The position numbers were made by a program, and so were the translations under genes. Below are positions 45,445 through 53,399 of a stretch of 64,000 bases of DNA, one piece after another. The stretch comes from Jiangella aurantiaca (GTDB taxonomy: Bacteria; Actinomycetota; Actinomycetes; Jiangellales; Jiangellaceae). The DNA lies in NCBI RefSeq assembly GCF_004349105.1, contig NZ_SMLB01000008.1, positions 62,001-126,000 of the forward strand, in the 5' to 3' direction. Under the pieces are notes generated by a model. That model had not been told where the DNA came from. It did not search any database and saw nothing but the letters and a program-made list of their open reading frames with translations. Each line of letters opens with the position of its first letter. Within the stretch, counting starts at the first letter, position 1.

Positions 45445-46280
45445 CGTGCTCCTCTCTCCTCGATCGTGAGGCGGTAGAACCGCCGCGCCGTGGCCGACCG
45501 CAGCTGCTCGGCGACCTCCGGCCCGTAACCGTCGACGACCTCGACCAGGGCCGACCACACCGGGTCGAACCCGCCGGCCAGCTCCGCGATCGGCCAGTCG
45601 CTGCCCAGCATCAGCCGCTCCGGCCCGAACGCCTCGACGGCGTGGTCGACCCAGGGCCGCAGGTCGGTGCCCGGCTCGGGGTAGAGGCCGGACACCTTCG
45701 CGTACACCCGCGGGTTCGCCGCGACGGCCGCCAGCAGCTCGCGCCACGGTCCGGCGTCGCCGCCGAACGGCGGCTTGGCCAGGTGGTCGACGACGACGCG
45801 CAGCTCCGGCAGCCGCTCGCTCAGCTCCAGCAGCACCTCCAGATGCCGGGGCAGCACGGCGACCAGGTCGAACGGTACGTCCGCACGCTCGAGCACCCGC
45901 AGCCCGTCGATGACGGCGGGCTGCAGCAGCCAGTCCGGGTCGGGCCGGTCGTGGATGAGGTTGCGGATGCCGACGAAGCCGGGCCGGGCCGCCAGCTCGG
46001 CGAGCCGGTCCTCGGCCCGGGCCGGGTCGTCCAGCGGCACGTAGCCGACGATGCCGAGCACGGCGGGGAACTCCGCGGCGACGGCGAACATCGCGTCGGT
46101 GTCCTCGTCGCTGTCGGCCGACTGCACCAGCACCGTCCCGTCGATGCCGTGCCGCTCAAGGTGCGGCGCCAGGTGCTCCGGGCCGTAGTGCCGGTGGATG
46201 ACGGCGTCGGCCGGATCCATCCACGGATAGGCGACCGCTGCCGGGTCCCAGAAGTGCTGGTGCGCGTCGATCAGCGGCAT
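45441..46280 (-). CDS. amidohydrolase, L-fuconolactonase-like
   Basis: A 279-residue TIM-barrel amidohydrolase of COG3618. Motifs: IDAHQHFWDP at the start, GIRNLIHDRPDPDWLL in the middle, VVDHLAKPPFGG and MLGSDWPIAELAGG near the end. Relatives hydrolyse sugar lactones such as L-fucono- or L-rhamnono-lactone, which would be the product of an oxidoreductase like the one in the same operon. First gene of the operon, divergent from an aldose epimerase 104 bases away. Confidence 0.88.
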   Translation of the reverse strand: MPLIDAHQHFWDPAAVAYPWMDPADAVIHRHYGPEHLAPHLERHGIDGTVLVQSADSDEDTDAMFAVAAEFPAVLGIVGYVPLDDPARAEDRLAELAARPGFVGIRNLIHDRPDPDWLLQPAVIDGLRVLERADVPFDLVAVLPRHLEVLLELSERLPELRVVVDHLAKPPFGGDAGPWRELLAAVAANPRVYAKVSGLYPEPGTDLRPWVDHAVEAFGPERLMLGSDWPIAELAGGFDPVWSALVEVVDGYGPEVAEQLRSATARRFYRLTIEERGAR

Positions 46281-46384
46281 GCGGCTCCTCCATGGCGTCG
46301 ATGGCGTCGCGGGCAGGCTACCCGCCGCGGGCCCCGCTACAGTGACCACCGCCGGCCGACGGATCGCCGGCGCGAGGAGAGCCT

Positions 46385-47308
46385 GTGGACCCCACATCCG
46401 GCACGGCCCAGCGAGCCACGCACGTGCTCGAGCTCGGCACCACGCGCGCGGTCGTCTCCGAGTACGCCGCCGCGCTGCGGTCGCTGACGGTCGGCGGGAC
46501 GGAGCTGATCGAGCCGCACGTCACCGACGGGCCGCCGCCGCTGGCCGCCGGCGCCGTCCTCGTGCCCTGGCCCAACCGCGTCGACGGCGGGCGCTGGCCG
46601 CTCAACGGCGTCGAGCAGCAGTTGGAGGTCACCGAGCCGGCGGCCGGGCACGCGGTCCACGGCCTGCTCACGCGCACCCGGTACGGCCGCGATTCGCACA
46701 CCGCGGCGTCGGTCACGCTGGCCGCTCCCATCGCCCCGCAGCCGGGCTACCCGTTCACGCTCGACACCTCGGTCGAGTACGAGCTCACGCCCGACGGCGT
46801 CGTCGTGCGGCACCGGCTGCGCAACGCCGGCACCGACCCCGCACCTGGAGCGCTGGGCATCCACCCGTACCTGCGCATCGGCGACGTCCCGGTCCGTGAC
46901 CTCACGCTCACCATCCCGGGCGGTCGCGCGTTCCGCCTCGACGACCGCAACATCCCCACCGGCACGTTCGACGTCACCGGCACCCACCACGACCTGCGCG
47001 GCGGCGTCCGCGTCGGCGACGGCCCCGAACACAGCTGCTTCACCGACCTCGCCGTCAGCGGTGGCGTCGTGACCAGCTCGCTGCGCGCGCCCGACGGCCG
47101 CACGCTCGAGCTGTGGCAGGAGCCAGCGTTCGGCTATGTGCAGCTGTGGGTCACCGACTACTTCCCCGGCCCGGACGGCCCCGCCGACGCCGTCGCCGTC
47201 GAGCCGATGACGGCACCACCCAACGCGCTGCGCACCGGCGAGGCGCTGCGCTGGCTGCTGCCCGACGAGTCGTGGACGCTGACCTGGGGGTTGCGGCTGC
47301 TGCCCTGA
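46385..47308 (+). CDS. aldose 1-epimerase
   Basis: A 307-residue galactose mutarotase-like protein. The substrate arginine and histidines appear in LVPWPNRVDGGRWPLNGV, AVHGLLTRTRY and LGIHPYLRIGD, and the catalytic glutamate in VAVEPMTAPPNALRTGEALR (block VAVEPMTAPPNAL). GTG start after GAGGAGAG. It interconverts alpha and beta anomers of an aldose in the cytoplasm. Being divergent from the lactonase operon, it may serve the same sugar pathway. Confidence 0.92.
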   Translation: MDPTSGTAQRATHVLELGTTRAVVSEYAAALRSLTVGGTELIEPHVTDGPPPLAAGAVLVPWPNRVDGGRWPLNGVEQQLEVTEPAAGHAVHGLLTRTRYGRDSHTAASVTLAAPIAPQPGYPFTLDTSVEYELTPDGVVVRHRLRNAGTDPAPGALGIHPYLRIGDVPVRDLTLTIPGGRAFRLDDRNIPTGTFDVTGTHHDLRGGVRVGDGPEHSCFTDLAVSGGVVTSSLRAPDGRTLELWQEPAFGYVQLWVTDYFPGPDGPADAVAVEPMTAPPNALRTGEALRWLLPDESWTLTWGLRLLP

Positions 47309-47335
47309 CGCTCCGCGAGCCCGTAGGGTGGCGGG

Positions 47336-48286
47336 ATGAGCGCTGACGAGGAACGCGACGGCGTCCCGCTGACCCACCTCGACCAGCCGCTGTCCGACGG
47401 TGAGGACGCCACCAAGCGCGACCTCGTCGACTACCTCGACGCCGTGCACGAGCGGATCCTGCCCGAGCTGGCGGACCGGCCGCTGTCGGTGGTCCGGGTC
47501 CGGCCCGGCCAGCCCGGCTTCATGCAGAAGAACGTGCCCAAGTACGCGCCGTCGTGGATCCCGACGGTCCAGGTGTGGGCGCAGGCGTCCAAGCGCGAGG
47601 TGTCGTACGCGCTGTGCAACGACCGCCGCACGCTGCTGTGGTTCGCCAACCAGCGGGCCGTCGAATACCACCCGACGCTGGTGCGGGCCGAGCAGTGGGA
47701 GGTGCCGACGCACCTCATCCTCGACATCGACCCGCCCGAGGGCGAGCCGTTCGCCGTCGCCGCGGCCGCCGCGCACCTCGTCCGCCGGGCGCTGGAGAAC
47801 GACGGCCTCGCCGGCGCGGTGAAGACCAGCGGCTCGAAGGGCATGCACATCTTCGTGCCGCTGGAGCCGCAGACGCACGAGGACGTCGCCGCCGCCACCC
47901 GCGCGCTGGCCGCTCGCGCCGAGCGGCTGGACCCGTCGCTGGCCACCACCGCGTACATCAAGGAGGACCGCGGGGGGAAGGTGTTCCTCGACTCCACCCG
48001 GTCCGGCGGCGCCACCGTCGTCGCCGCGTACAGCCCGCGGCTGCGGCCGGGCCTGCCGGTGTCGTTCCCGGTCGCCTGGGACGCTCTCGACTCCGTCACG
48101 CCGCGGGACTTCACCATCCACACCGTCCCCGGCCTCCTCGGCGACGCCGACCCGTGGGCGGCGGCCATGCCGGAGCCGCAGCGGCTGCCCGCCGACCTCG
48201 TCGAGGAAGGCCACACCATTCCCGTCGCCAGGGTCGCCGCCATGCACGAGGGCAAGCGACGCGCCCGGGAGCGGCAGGAGCGGTAG
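47336..48286 (+). CDS. stand-alone LigD-type polymerase domain (PrimPol, DNA repair)
   Basis: A 316-residue archaeo-eukaryotic primase-like domain as in the polymerase part of LigD. Motifs: GFMQKNVPKYAPSWIPTV, YALCNDRRTLLWFANQ, the catalytic DxD in HLILDIDPPEGEPF, the SGSKGMHIFVPL nucleotide-binding motif and YSPRLRPGLPVSFPVAWDAL near the end. It lacks ligase and nuclease domains, as is common in actinobacteria. It would fill gaps, preferring ribonucleotides, in non-homologous end joining. Its stop codon lies inside a tandem repeat. Confidence 0.92.
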   Translation: MSADEERDGVPLTHLDQPLSDGEDATKRDLVDYLDAVHERILPELADRPLSVVRVRPGQPGFMQKNVPKYAPSWIPTVQVWAQASKREVSYALCNDRRTLLWFANQRAVEYHPTLVRAEQWEVPTHLILDIDPPEGEPFAVAAAAAHLVRRALENDGLAGAVKTSGSKGMHIFVPLEPQTHEDVAAATRALAARAERLDPSLATTAYIKEDRGGKVFLDSTRSGGATVVAAYSPRLRPGLPVSFPVAWDALDSVTPRDFTIHTVPGLLGDADPWAAAMPEPQRLPADLVEEGHTIPVARVAAMHEGKRRARERQER

Positions 48287-48365
48287 CGGCCGGCCGCGAG
48301 CTCTGACGTCAGTCCCTCATGAAAGCGGTAGCGGCCGGCCGCGAGGTCTGACGTCAGTCCCTCAT
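48280..48365. repeat. 45-base tandem duplication
   Basis: Units 48280-48320 and 48325-48365 are identical over 41 bases except for one change (C at 48301, G at 48346), with a 4-base linker. Each unit holds two palindromes: GCGGCCGGCCGC and TGACGTCA. The first copy includes the LigD-type gene's stop codon, and the second ends five bases before the cold-shock promoter. Confidence 0.9.
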
Positions 48366-48370
48366 CAAAA

Positions 48371-48398
48371 TTGCGGCCGCTCAGCGGCGTGCTAAGGT
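48371..48398 (+). promoter_or_regulatory. candidate promoter of the cold-shock gene
   Basis: TTGCGG (48371-48376) and TAAGGT (48393-48398) are separated by 16 bases, a fair match to a primary-sigma promoter. That leaves a 5' leader of about 35-40 bases before the cspA-like ATG, with GGAAGAGGAG as ribosome site. Confidence 0.5.
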
Positions 48399-48440
48399 CT
48401 GCGGCGGCTGTAGACCACCCAGGAAGAGGAGCAACACAGC

Positions 48441-48644
48441 ATGGCGCAGGGCACTGTGAAGTGGTTCAACGGCGAGAAGGGCTTCGGCTTCATCGAGCAG
48501 GACGGCGGCGGCGCGGACGTCTTCGTCCACTACAGCGCGATCGCCTCGAGCGGTTTCCGCACGCTCGAGGACAACGCGCGGGTCGAGTTCGACATCACGC
48601 AGGGTCAGAAGGGCCCGCAGGCGGAGAACGTCCGCCCCATCTGA
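48441..48644 (+). CDS. cspA: cold-shock protein
   Basis: A 67-residue CspA-type OB-fold protein. RNP1 is KGFGFIE (residues 16-22) and RNP2 is DVFVHYSAI (30-38), the aromatic residues that stack on single-stranded RNA or DNA. It acts as an RNA chaperone. A strong GGAAGAGGAG precedes the ATG. Length and sequence are normal for the family. Confidence 0.96.
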   Translation: MAQGTVKWFNGEKGFGFIEQDGGGADVFVHYSAIASSGFRTLEDNARVEFDITQGQKGPQAENVRPI

Positions 48645-48679
48645 GCCTTCAGCAGCGGCGCCGCGCCCGGTCTGGGACC

Positions 48680-50338
48680 TCAGGCCGGGACGGTGCCGCC
48701 CATGATCTCCGCGCGCAGTGGCCAGTGTGACCAGTAGGCGCCCGTGTAACCCAGCTCGGTGAGCCGCAGCAGGAACGGGTTGTCCGCGTAGTTGTTGTCC
48801 TCCGGCGACAGGCCGGGTGCCGTCGGCAGCATCACCCGCGGGCGGTCGTGCAGCGGCACCCATTCCCACAGCAGCTCGAGGCTGGTCAGCCAGCGGTCGC
48901 CCGGATGGGTGTTCCGGGCGCCCTCGGGCAGCGCGGGGGAGAAGTAGTACACCGGCCGGAACCCGCCCATCGGGTCGAACATGAACTGCCGCTCGTACTC
49001 CACCCGGCTGTGGCACTGGCCCAGCGTCGACAGCAGGATCGGCGCCGTCGCCGTGTTCGACTGCACGCCGGGGACGGCGCGCGTGCCGCCGCTGCGGGCG
49101 GCGAGGTCGCGGCCGAGCGGGGAGTACGGGAACGCGCGGATGCCCAGTGTGAACCCGACCACGGTGGCGTCCAGAGAGAGCAGCCCGTCGACGCAGTCGC
49201 GCATCGTCTCGGCCGTCTCACCGGGCATGCCGAGCAGCGCCTCGACCATCGTCAGCATCCCGTACTGCTTCGCCAGCTCGCACAGGCGCTCGAGGTCGGC
49301 GTAGCCGTAGAAGCGGGTGCCGCGCCCGGTCACCTTCCAGCCGTCCAGGACGTCGTCGCGGACGTGGTCCGGCGCGACGTTGATGCCCGCGCAGCCCGCT
49401 TCGGCCAGCAGTTGCGCGTACTCCTCGTCGAACGGCGCCGGCTGCACGTAGATCCACAGCCGCAGGTCGTGCAGCGGCGAGTACCGGTCGGCCCGCTTTC
49501 GGCGGACGATCTCGCGCAGCACCGCCTTGCTGTGCGCGATGTTGAGGTTGAACTCGCTGTCGGTGGTGTGCAGGTCGTGCACGCCCTGCGCCGTCAGCAG
49601 CTCCATCTCGTCGACGACGGCGGTCTCGGCGCGGCGGGCGAACCGGTTGCCCTTGGCATCGGGCTCGACACAGTGGGCGCAGGCGAACGTGCAGCCGTTC
49701 TTCGTCAGGATGTTGCCCAGCCCGCCGCGTTGGTAGTAGGCGAGGTTGTCGACCTTGCGCGGCACGCCGGAGCGGCGCGTGTACGGCGTCGCCCGGTTCA
49801 CCAGGTCGACCCGGCCGTCGGCCGTCAACGGCGTGCGGTGCGGTATCTGCCGGACGTCGCCCTTGCCGAGGTTGATGATGAGCCCCGGCACCTTCGCCGG
49901 CGAGTCGCCGTTCGCCAGCATCGTCGCCAGCTCGACCAGCGTCACCTCGCCCGGCCCCTTGACGCCGTAGTCGATGCCGAACCAGTCCACCAGCGCGAAC
50001 GGCATCGACGAGAACCCCACCCCGCCGCCCACGATCGGCGCCGTCGTCCAGCGCTGGACCTCGCGCACGATGTCTCGGTGCGAGTCGAGGAAGACCCGCT
50101 GCTCCTGCGGGTAGATGGTGTCCGTGTTCCGGAACGTCATGCCCACCAGCAGCGGCCGGCGCTCGGCGAAGTAGGTCGCGACGGTGTGCCGCCACCGGTC
50201 GCGCAGCAGCGTCAGGTCGACGACGTCCACCTCGAACCCGGCCGCCTCCAGCGACGTGGTGAGGATGTCGAGCGCGTACGGCGTGATGGGCGGGTGCACA
50301 AGGTTCGGGTTCACCAACGTGACGAGCGGGCCGTTCAC
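48680..50338 (-). CDS. B12-binding radical SAM enzyme, TsrM-like tryptophan 2-C-methyltransferase
   Basis: A 552-residue class B radical SAM protein. Residues 1-150 form the cobalamin-binding domain (PPITPYALDILTTSLEAAGF, PIVGGGVGFSSMPFALVDWF) without the DxHxxG cobalamin-ligand motif, and with Arg70 in GMTFRNTD, both as in TsrM. The cluster-binding motif is CTFACAHC at 216-223 (C-x3-C-x2-C), followed by HTTDSEFNLNIAHSK. TsrM methylates C2 of tryptophan in thiostrepton biosynthesis. No thiopeptide genes are near; the next minus-strand gene is a tryptophanase. GTG start with GGGGAGG upstream. The assignment rests on remembered family sequence. Confidence 0.85.
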   Translation of the reverse strand: MNGPLVTLVNPNLVHPPITPYALDILTTSLEAAGFEVDVVDLTLLRDRWRHTVATYFAERRPLLVGMTFRNTDTIYPQEQRVFLDSHRDIVREVQRWTTAPIVGGGVGFSSMPFALVDWFGIDYGVKGPGEVTLVELATMLANGDSPAKVPGLIINLGKGDVRQIPHRTPLTADGRVDLVNRATPYTRRSGVPRKVDNLAYYQRGGLGNILTKNGCTFACAHCVEPDAKGNRFARRAETAVVDEMELLTAQGVHDLHTTDSEFNLNIAHSKAVLREIVRRKRADRYSPLHDLRLWIYVQPAPFDEEYAQLLAEAGCAGINVAPDHVRDDVLDGWKVTGRGTRFYGYADLERLCELAKQYGMLTMVEALLGMPGETAETMRDCVDGLLSLDATVVGFTLGIRAFPYSPLGRDLAARSGGTRAVPGVQSNTATAPILLSTLGQCHSRVEYERQFMFDPMGGFRPVYYFSPALPEGARNTHPGDRWLTSLELLWEWVPLHDRPRVMLPTAPGLSPEDNNYADNPFLLRLTELGYTGAYWSHWPLRAEIMGGTVPA

Positions 50339-50444
50339 TTACGCCTCCCCGGGGATGGAGTCGATCAACCAGCCTGACACCCGGGCCGGGCCGTGGGGAG
50401 GGGGCCGATTTCCGGCCTCCATGAGACGCAGCTCTGACCTGCAC

Positions 50445-50462
50445 GTTTTCGCAAACTGGACA
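50445..50462 (+). promoter_or_regulatory. shared XRE-promoter motif, copy 1
   Basis: GTTTTCGCAAACTGGACA matches CTTTTCGCAAAGTGGACA (minus strand, 55634-55651) at 16 of 18 positions. Both lie upstream, in the same orientation, of related XRE regulator genes (62 and 98 bases). TTTCGCAAA is nearly palindromic and TGGACA resembles a -35 box. An inverted repeat CAGGACG/CGTCCTG follows at 50462-50488. Confidence 0.55.
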
Positions 50463-50523
50463 GGACGCTTCGCGTTCCGTCCTGGCATTTGCATGCGCAA
50501 CTGATCAGGCTCGATGTGTGAAG

Positions 50524-50817
50524 ATGATCGTCCGCACCGCAGGCGTGACGTCCCCCGAACAGACCGTCGGCTCGGTCATCCGGCAGGCCCGCTGCCGGCT
50601 CGGCTACAGCCAGTACGGCATCGCCGACGAACTCGCCCGGATCTCCGGCAATGGCTCGCTCACCCGCGACGAGGTCGCCCGCTGGGAACGGGGCAAACGC
50701 ATCCCCGGCCCGTACTGGCGGCAGTGGATCAGCCAGGTCCTGGACGTGGGCTCGACGGACCTGGAGCGGGCCGCCCGGGCGGCGCGGCAGGCTCGCCGGG
50801 CGCGAGTACCGCAGTGA
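50524..50817 (+). CDS. small XRE-type helix-turn-helix regulator
   Basis: About 97 residues. The helix-turn-helix is SVIRQARCRLGYSQYGIADELA (roughly residues 16-37) and continues DEVARWERGKRIPGPYWRQW, closely similar to the N-terminus of the regulator at 54064-55536 (ARWERGRQVPRREWRQW). It is thus a DNA-binding-only relative of that protein. I start at ATG 50524; a GTG two codons upstream is possible. Its 3' end overlaps the convergent tryptophanase gene by 89 bases. It probably regulates the tsrM-tryptophanase locus. Confidence 0.8.
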   Translation: MIVRTAGVTSPEQTVGSVIRQARCRLGYSQYGIADELARISGNGSLTRDEVARWERGKRIPGPYWRQWISQVLDVGSTDLERAARAARQARRARVPQ

Positions 50818-52153
50818 AGTGCCGCAGCGGCCCGGTCTGCTCGACGATCCGGTAATCCGGGATCTCCGCCGCCTTCGCCACCACGGTGCCCGCCGTCTCG
50901 GCGACGTACTCGAGATGGCTCTTGGTGTAGACCCTCCTGGGGAGGGCGAACCGGACCAGCTCGCGCGGCGCCGGCAGGTCGTCGCCGCCGTCCGGATGGG
51001 GCCGGCCGAACACCAGGGTCCCCAGCTCGGACACCCGCACGGCACCGGCCAGGTACAGCTCGTTGGCCAGCGCCGTCGCCGGAAGCCGGTGCGGCGGCAC
51101 GTGTGGCAGCAGCGCCGCGGCGTCGACGTACACGGCGTGGCAGCCGGTCGGCTGCAGGACCGGCAGTCCGGCCTCGGCCAGCCGGTCGCCGAACCAGCGC
51201 GCGGTCTGCGCGCGGTAGCGCAGGTAGTCCGGGTCGGTCACCTCGAGCAGGCCCTGGGCCAGCACGTCCAGGTCGCGGCCGGCCAGCCCGCCGTACGTCG
51301 GGAATCCCTCGACCTCGATCAGCTGGTCGCGGCAGCGGCGCGCCAGCTCGGCGTCGCGCAGCGCTATCAGGCCGCCGATGTTCGCCACGCCGTCCTTCTT
51401 CAGACTCGCCCAGCAGCCGTCGGCCAGCGCGAACACCTCGCGCGCGACGTCGCGGGGCGGCCGGCCGGCGTGCGCGGGGTCACGCTCGGTGATGAGGTAG
51501 GCGTTCTCCGCGAACCGCGACGCGTCCAGCAGCAGCGTCACGCCGTGCCGGTCGCACAGCCGGCGGACCGCGGTCACGTTGTCCATCGACACCGGCTGCC
51601 CGCCACCGGCGTTGTTCGTGACCGTCAATACCACGCAGCGCACGCGGGCGCCGTCGGGACCTGACAGCAGCTCCCGCAGCGCGGGGACGGAGATATCGCC
51701 GCCGAACGGCGCGGGGGCGTCGTGCTCCGCCGGGAGGTCGACGGCGACCGCGCCGGCCGCCTCCACGCTGGCCCGCGTCGTGTCGAAGTGGGTGTTGGCG
51801 ACGGAGACGTCGCCGGGCCGCAGCAGCCGGCCGAGCAGGATCCGCTCGGCCGCCCGGCCCTGGTGCGCCGGGATCACCTCGGGGTACCCGGTGAGCTCGC
51901 GCACCACCGTCTCGAACCGCTCGTACGAGCGCGCACCCGCATACGACTCGTCGCCGGTCATCAGGGCCGCCCACTGCGCCGCTGACATCGCGCTCGTCCC
52001 GGAGTCGGTGAGCAGGTCGATCGTGATCGCCCGGGCCGGCACCCGGAACAGGTTGAAACCGGCGTCGCTGAGCATGCGGCGGCGTTCGAGCAGGCTGGGG
52101 AACGGGATCGGCTCGACGGCCTTGATGCGGAACGGCTCCATGAACGCGGGCAC
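50729..52153 (-). CDS. tnaA: tryptophanase / beta-eliminating lyase
   Basis: A 474-residue PLP enzyme aligning along its length with tryptophanase: MEPFRIKAVEPIPFPS, IDLLTDSGTSAMS, GDESYAGARSYERFE, IPAHQGRAAERIL, NNAGGGQPVSM, SRFAENAYLI, the PLP lysine in SLKKDGVANIGG (Lys253), EGFPTYGGLAGRD and RHFTAVL near the end. Tyrosine phenol-lyase is the close alternative. It cleaves tryptophan to indole, pyruvate and ammonia. The GTG at 52153 is chosen for the GGAGGG nine bases upstream. The 25-residue Pro-rich tail after RHFTAVL overlaps the XRE gene. Confidence 0.88.
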   Translation of the reverse strand: MPAFMEPFRIKAVEPIPFPSLLERRRMLSDAGFNLFRVPARAITIDLLTDSGTSAMSAAQWAALMTGDESYAGARSYERFETVVRELTGYPEVIPAHQGRAAERILLGRLLRPGDVSVANTHFDTTRASVEAAGAVAVDLPAEHDAPAPFGGDISVPALRELLSGPDGARVRCVVLTVTNNAGGGQPVSMDNVTAVRRLCDRHGVTLLLDASRFAENAYLITERDPAHAGRPPRDVAREVFALADGCWASLKKDGVANIGGLIALRDAELARRCRDQLIEVEGFPTYGGLAGRDLDVLAQGLLEVTDPDYLRYRAQTARWFGDRLAEAGLPVLQPTGCHAVYVDAAALLPHVPPHRLPATALANELYLAGAVRVSELGTLVFGRPHPDGGDDLPAPRELVRFALPRRVYTKSHLEYVAETAGTVVAKAAEIPDYRIVEQTGPLRHFTAVLAPGEPAAPPGRPAPGPSSPRPGPG

Positions 52154-52246
52154 CGGCGCACTCCCTCCGCCGTCCGGACTGTCACGTCCGAGTGTGGGCG
52201 TCCGGGGACACGCCTGGCAGGGGCCAGTTTCGCAGATGACCGACAC

Positions 52247-52275
52247 TGTGACACTTTCGGCGCTATTGTGACACT
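52247..52275. promoter_or_regulatory. AraC-type direct repeats between tryptophanase and araC genes
   Basis: TGTGACACT occurs at 52247-52255 and 52267-52275, a 20-base period that places both on the same helix face, as AraC-family dimers require; ACCGACACTG just before is a third, degenerate copy. The repeats lie between divergent starts at 52153 and 52390. Confidence 0.6.
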
Positions 52276-52389
52276 CCATGGGGGTGACGGGTGGAGGAGC
52301 AGGGACTAGCCTGCGAATCGATCTTGTCTGATTTTTGCGGATCCACGGTGCGGTGCCGTACGGGGGGAGCGCCCGCGGGGGAGACCACC

Positions 52390-53370
52390 ATGACGACTGT
52401 GCCGCTCGACCGATATCCGTTGTTCACGTCACACGATCTGGACCATGCGCGCGACGTGGTCGGGCGGATCTTCACGCCGCACCGGCTCGACCTGCTCGGC
52501 CGGTCCACCGAGCTGAGCGCCCAGATGAACACGCGCCGCATCGAGCGCGTCGCCGCGAACTACATCACCTACGGCGGCGACGTCCTCATCCAGCCCGGCG
52601 AGCTGGGCTCGTTCTTCGTCGTTCAAGTGCCGCTGTCCGGCCGTAGCCTGGTCCGGTACGGCGGCGAGGAGCTGCTGTCCACCCCGGACGTCGCCTCCGT
52701 GATCTCGCCGACGGTGCCGCTGACGCAGCGCTGGTCGGCCGACTGCGCGCAGCTCATCCTGCGAGTGGAGCGGTCGGCGCTCGAGGCACACCTGCGCACC
52801 ATCATCGAGGCGCCCCTGCCGGAGCCGATCCGGTTCGAGCCGAGCATGGACGTGCGCTCCGGGTCGGGGCGGCGCTGGCTGTCGGTGTTCCGGCTGCTGG
52901 TCGATGAGCTGGACCGGCCCGACGACAGCCTGATCAACTGGCAGGTCGTAGCGGCGGAGTACGAGGACTGGCTGATGACCGGCCTGCTGAGGGCCCAGCC
53001 GAACAACTACTCCGAACTGCTCGACGCACCGACGCGCTCGCCCGTCCCGCACCGTGCGGTGTCGATCGCGCGCGACTACATCGAGAGCCACCCGGAGTGG
53101 CGGCACACCGTGACGAGCCTGGCCAAAGAGGCGCGGGTCGGCGTGCGGGCGCTCCAGATCGCGTTCCGCCAGCACATGGGCACGACGCCGCGGGCCTACC
53201 TGACCCAGGTCCGCATGCAGCGCGCCCACGAGGAGCTGCTCGCCGCCCAGCGCGACATGACCACGGTGAACAGCGTGGTCGCGAGGTGGGGCCTGGGCCA
53301 TCCCGGCCGCTTCGCCAGGGCGTACTACGCCCTCTTCGGTGAGTTGCCGTCAGAGACACTCGCGCGGTGA
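52390..53370 (+). CDS. AraC family transcriptional regulator
   Basis: A 326-residue regulator. The N-terminal cupin-like sensor (about residues 1-210, with NYITYGGDVLIQPGELGSFF and SPTVPLTQRWSADCAQLILRV) belongs to the AraC_binding_2 type, and the C-terminal double helix-turn-helix has HTVTSLAKEARVGVRALQIAF, GTTPRAYLTQVRMQRAHEEL and VARWGLGHPGRFARAYYALFGELPSE. It is divergent from the tryptophanase gene and probably controls it. The next gene encodes a paralogue of its sensor domain only. Confidence 0.92.
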   Translation: MTTVPLDRYPLFTSHDLDHARDVVGRIFTPHRLDLLGRSTELSAQMNTRRIERVAANYITYGGDVLIQPGELGSFFVVQVPLSGRSLVRYGGEELLSTPDVASVISPTVPLTQRWSADCAQLILRVERSALEAHLRTIIEAPLPEPIRFEPSMDVRSGSGRRWLSVFRLLVDELDRPDDSLINWQVVAAEYEDWLMTGLLRAQPNNYSELLDAPTRSPVPHRAVSIARDYIESHPEWRHTVTSLAKEARVGVRALQIAFRQHMGTTPRAYLTQVRMQRAHEELLAAQRDMTTVNSVVARWGLGHPGRFARAYYALFGELPSETLAR

Positions 53371-53399
53371 ATGGGCGGCGCCATGACCCGGACACGGAC

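Noticed and set aside
48680-50338. Thiopeptide or other RiPP cluster around the TsrM-like gene
   Set aside because: No precursor peptide, dehydratase, cyclodehydratase or cycloaddition enzyme genes occur within the window.
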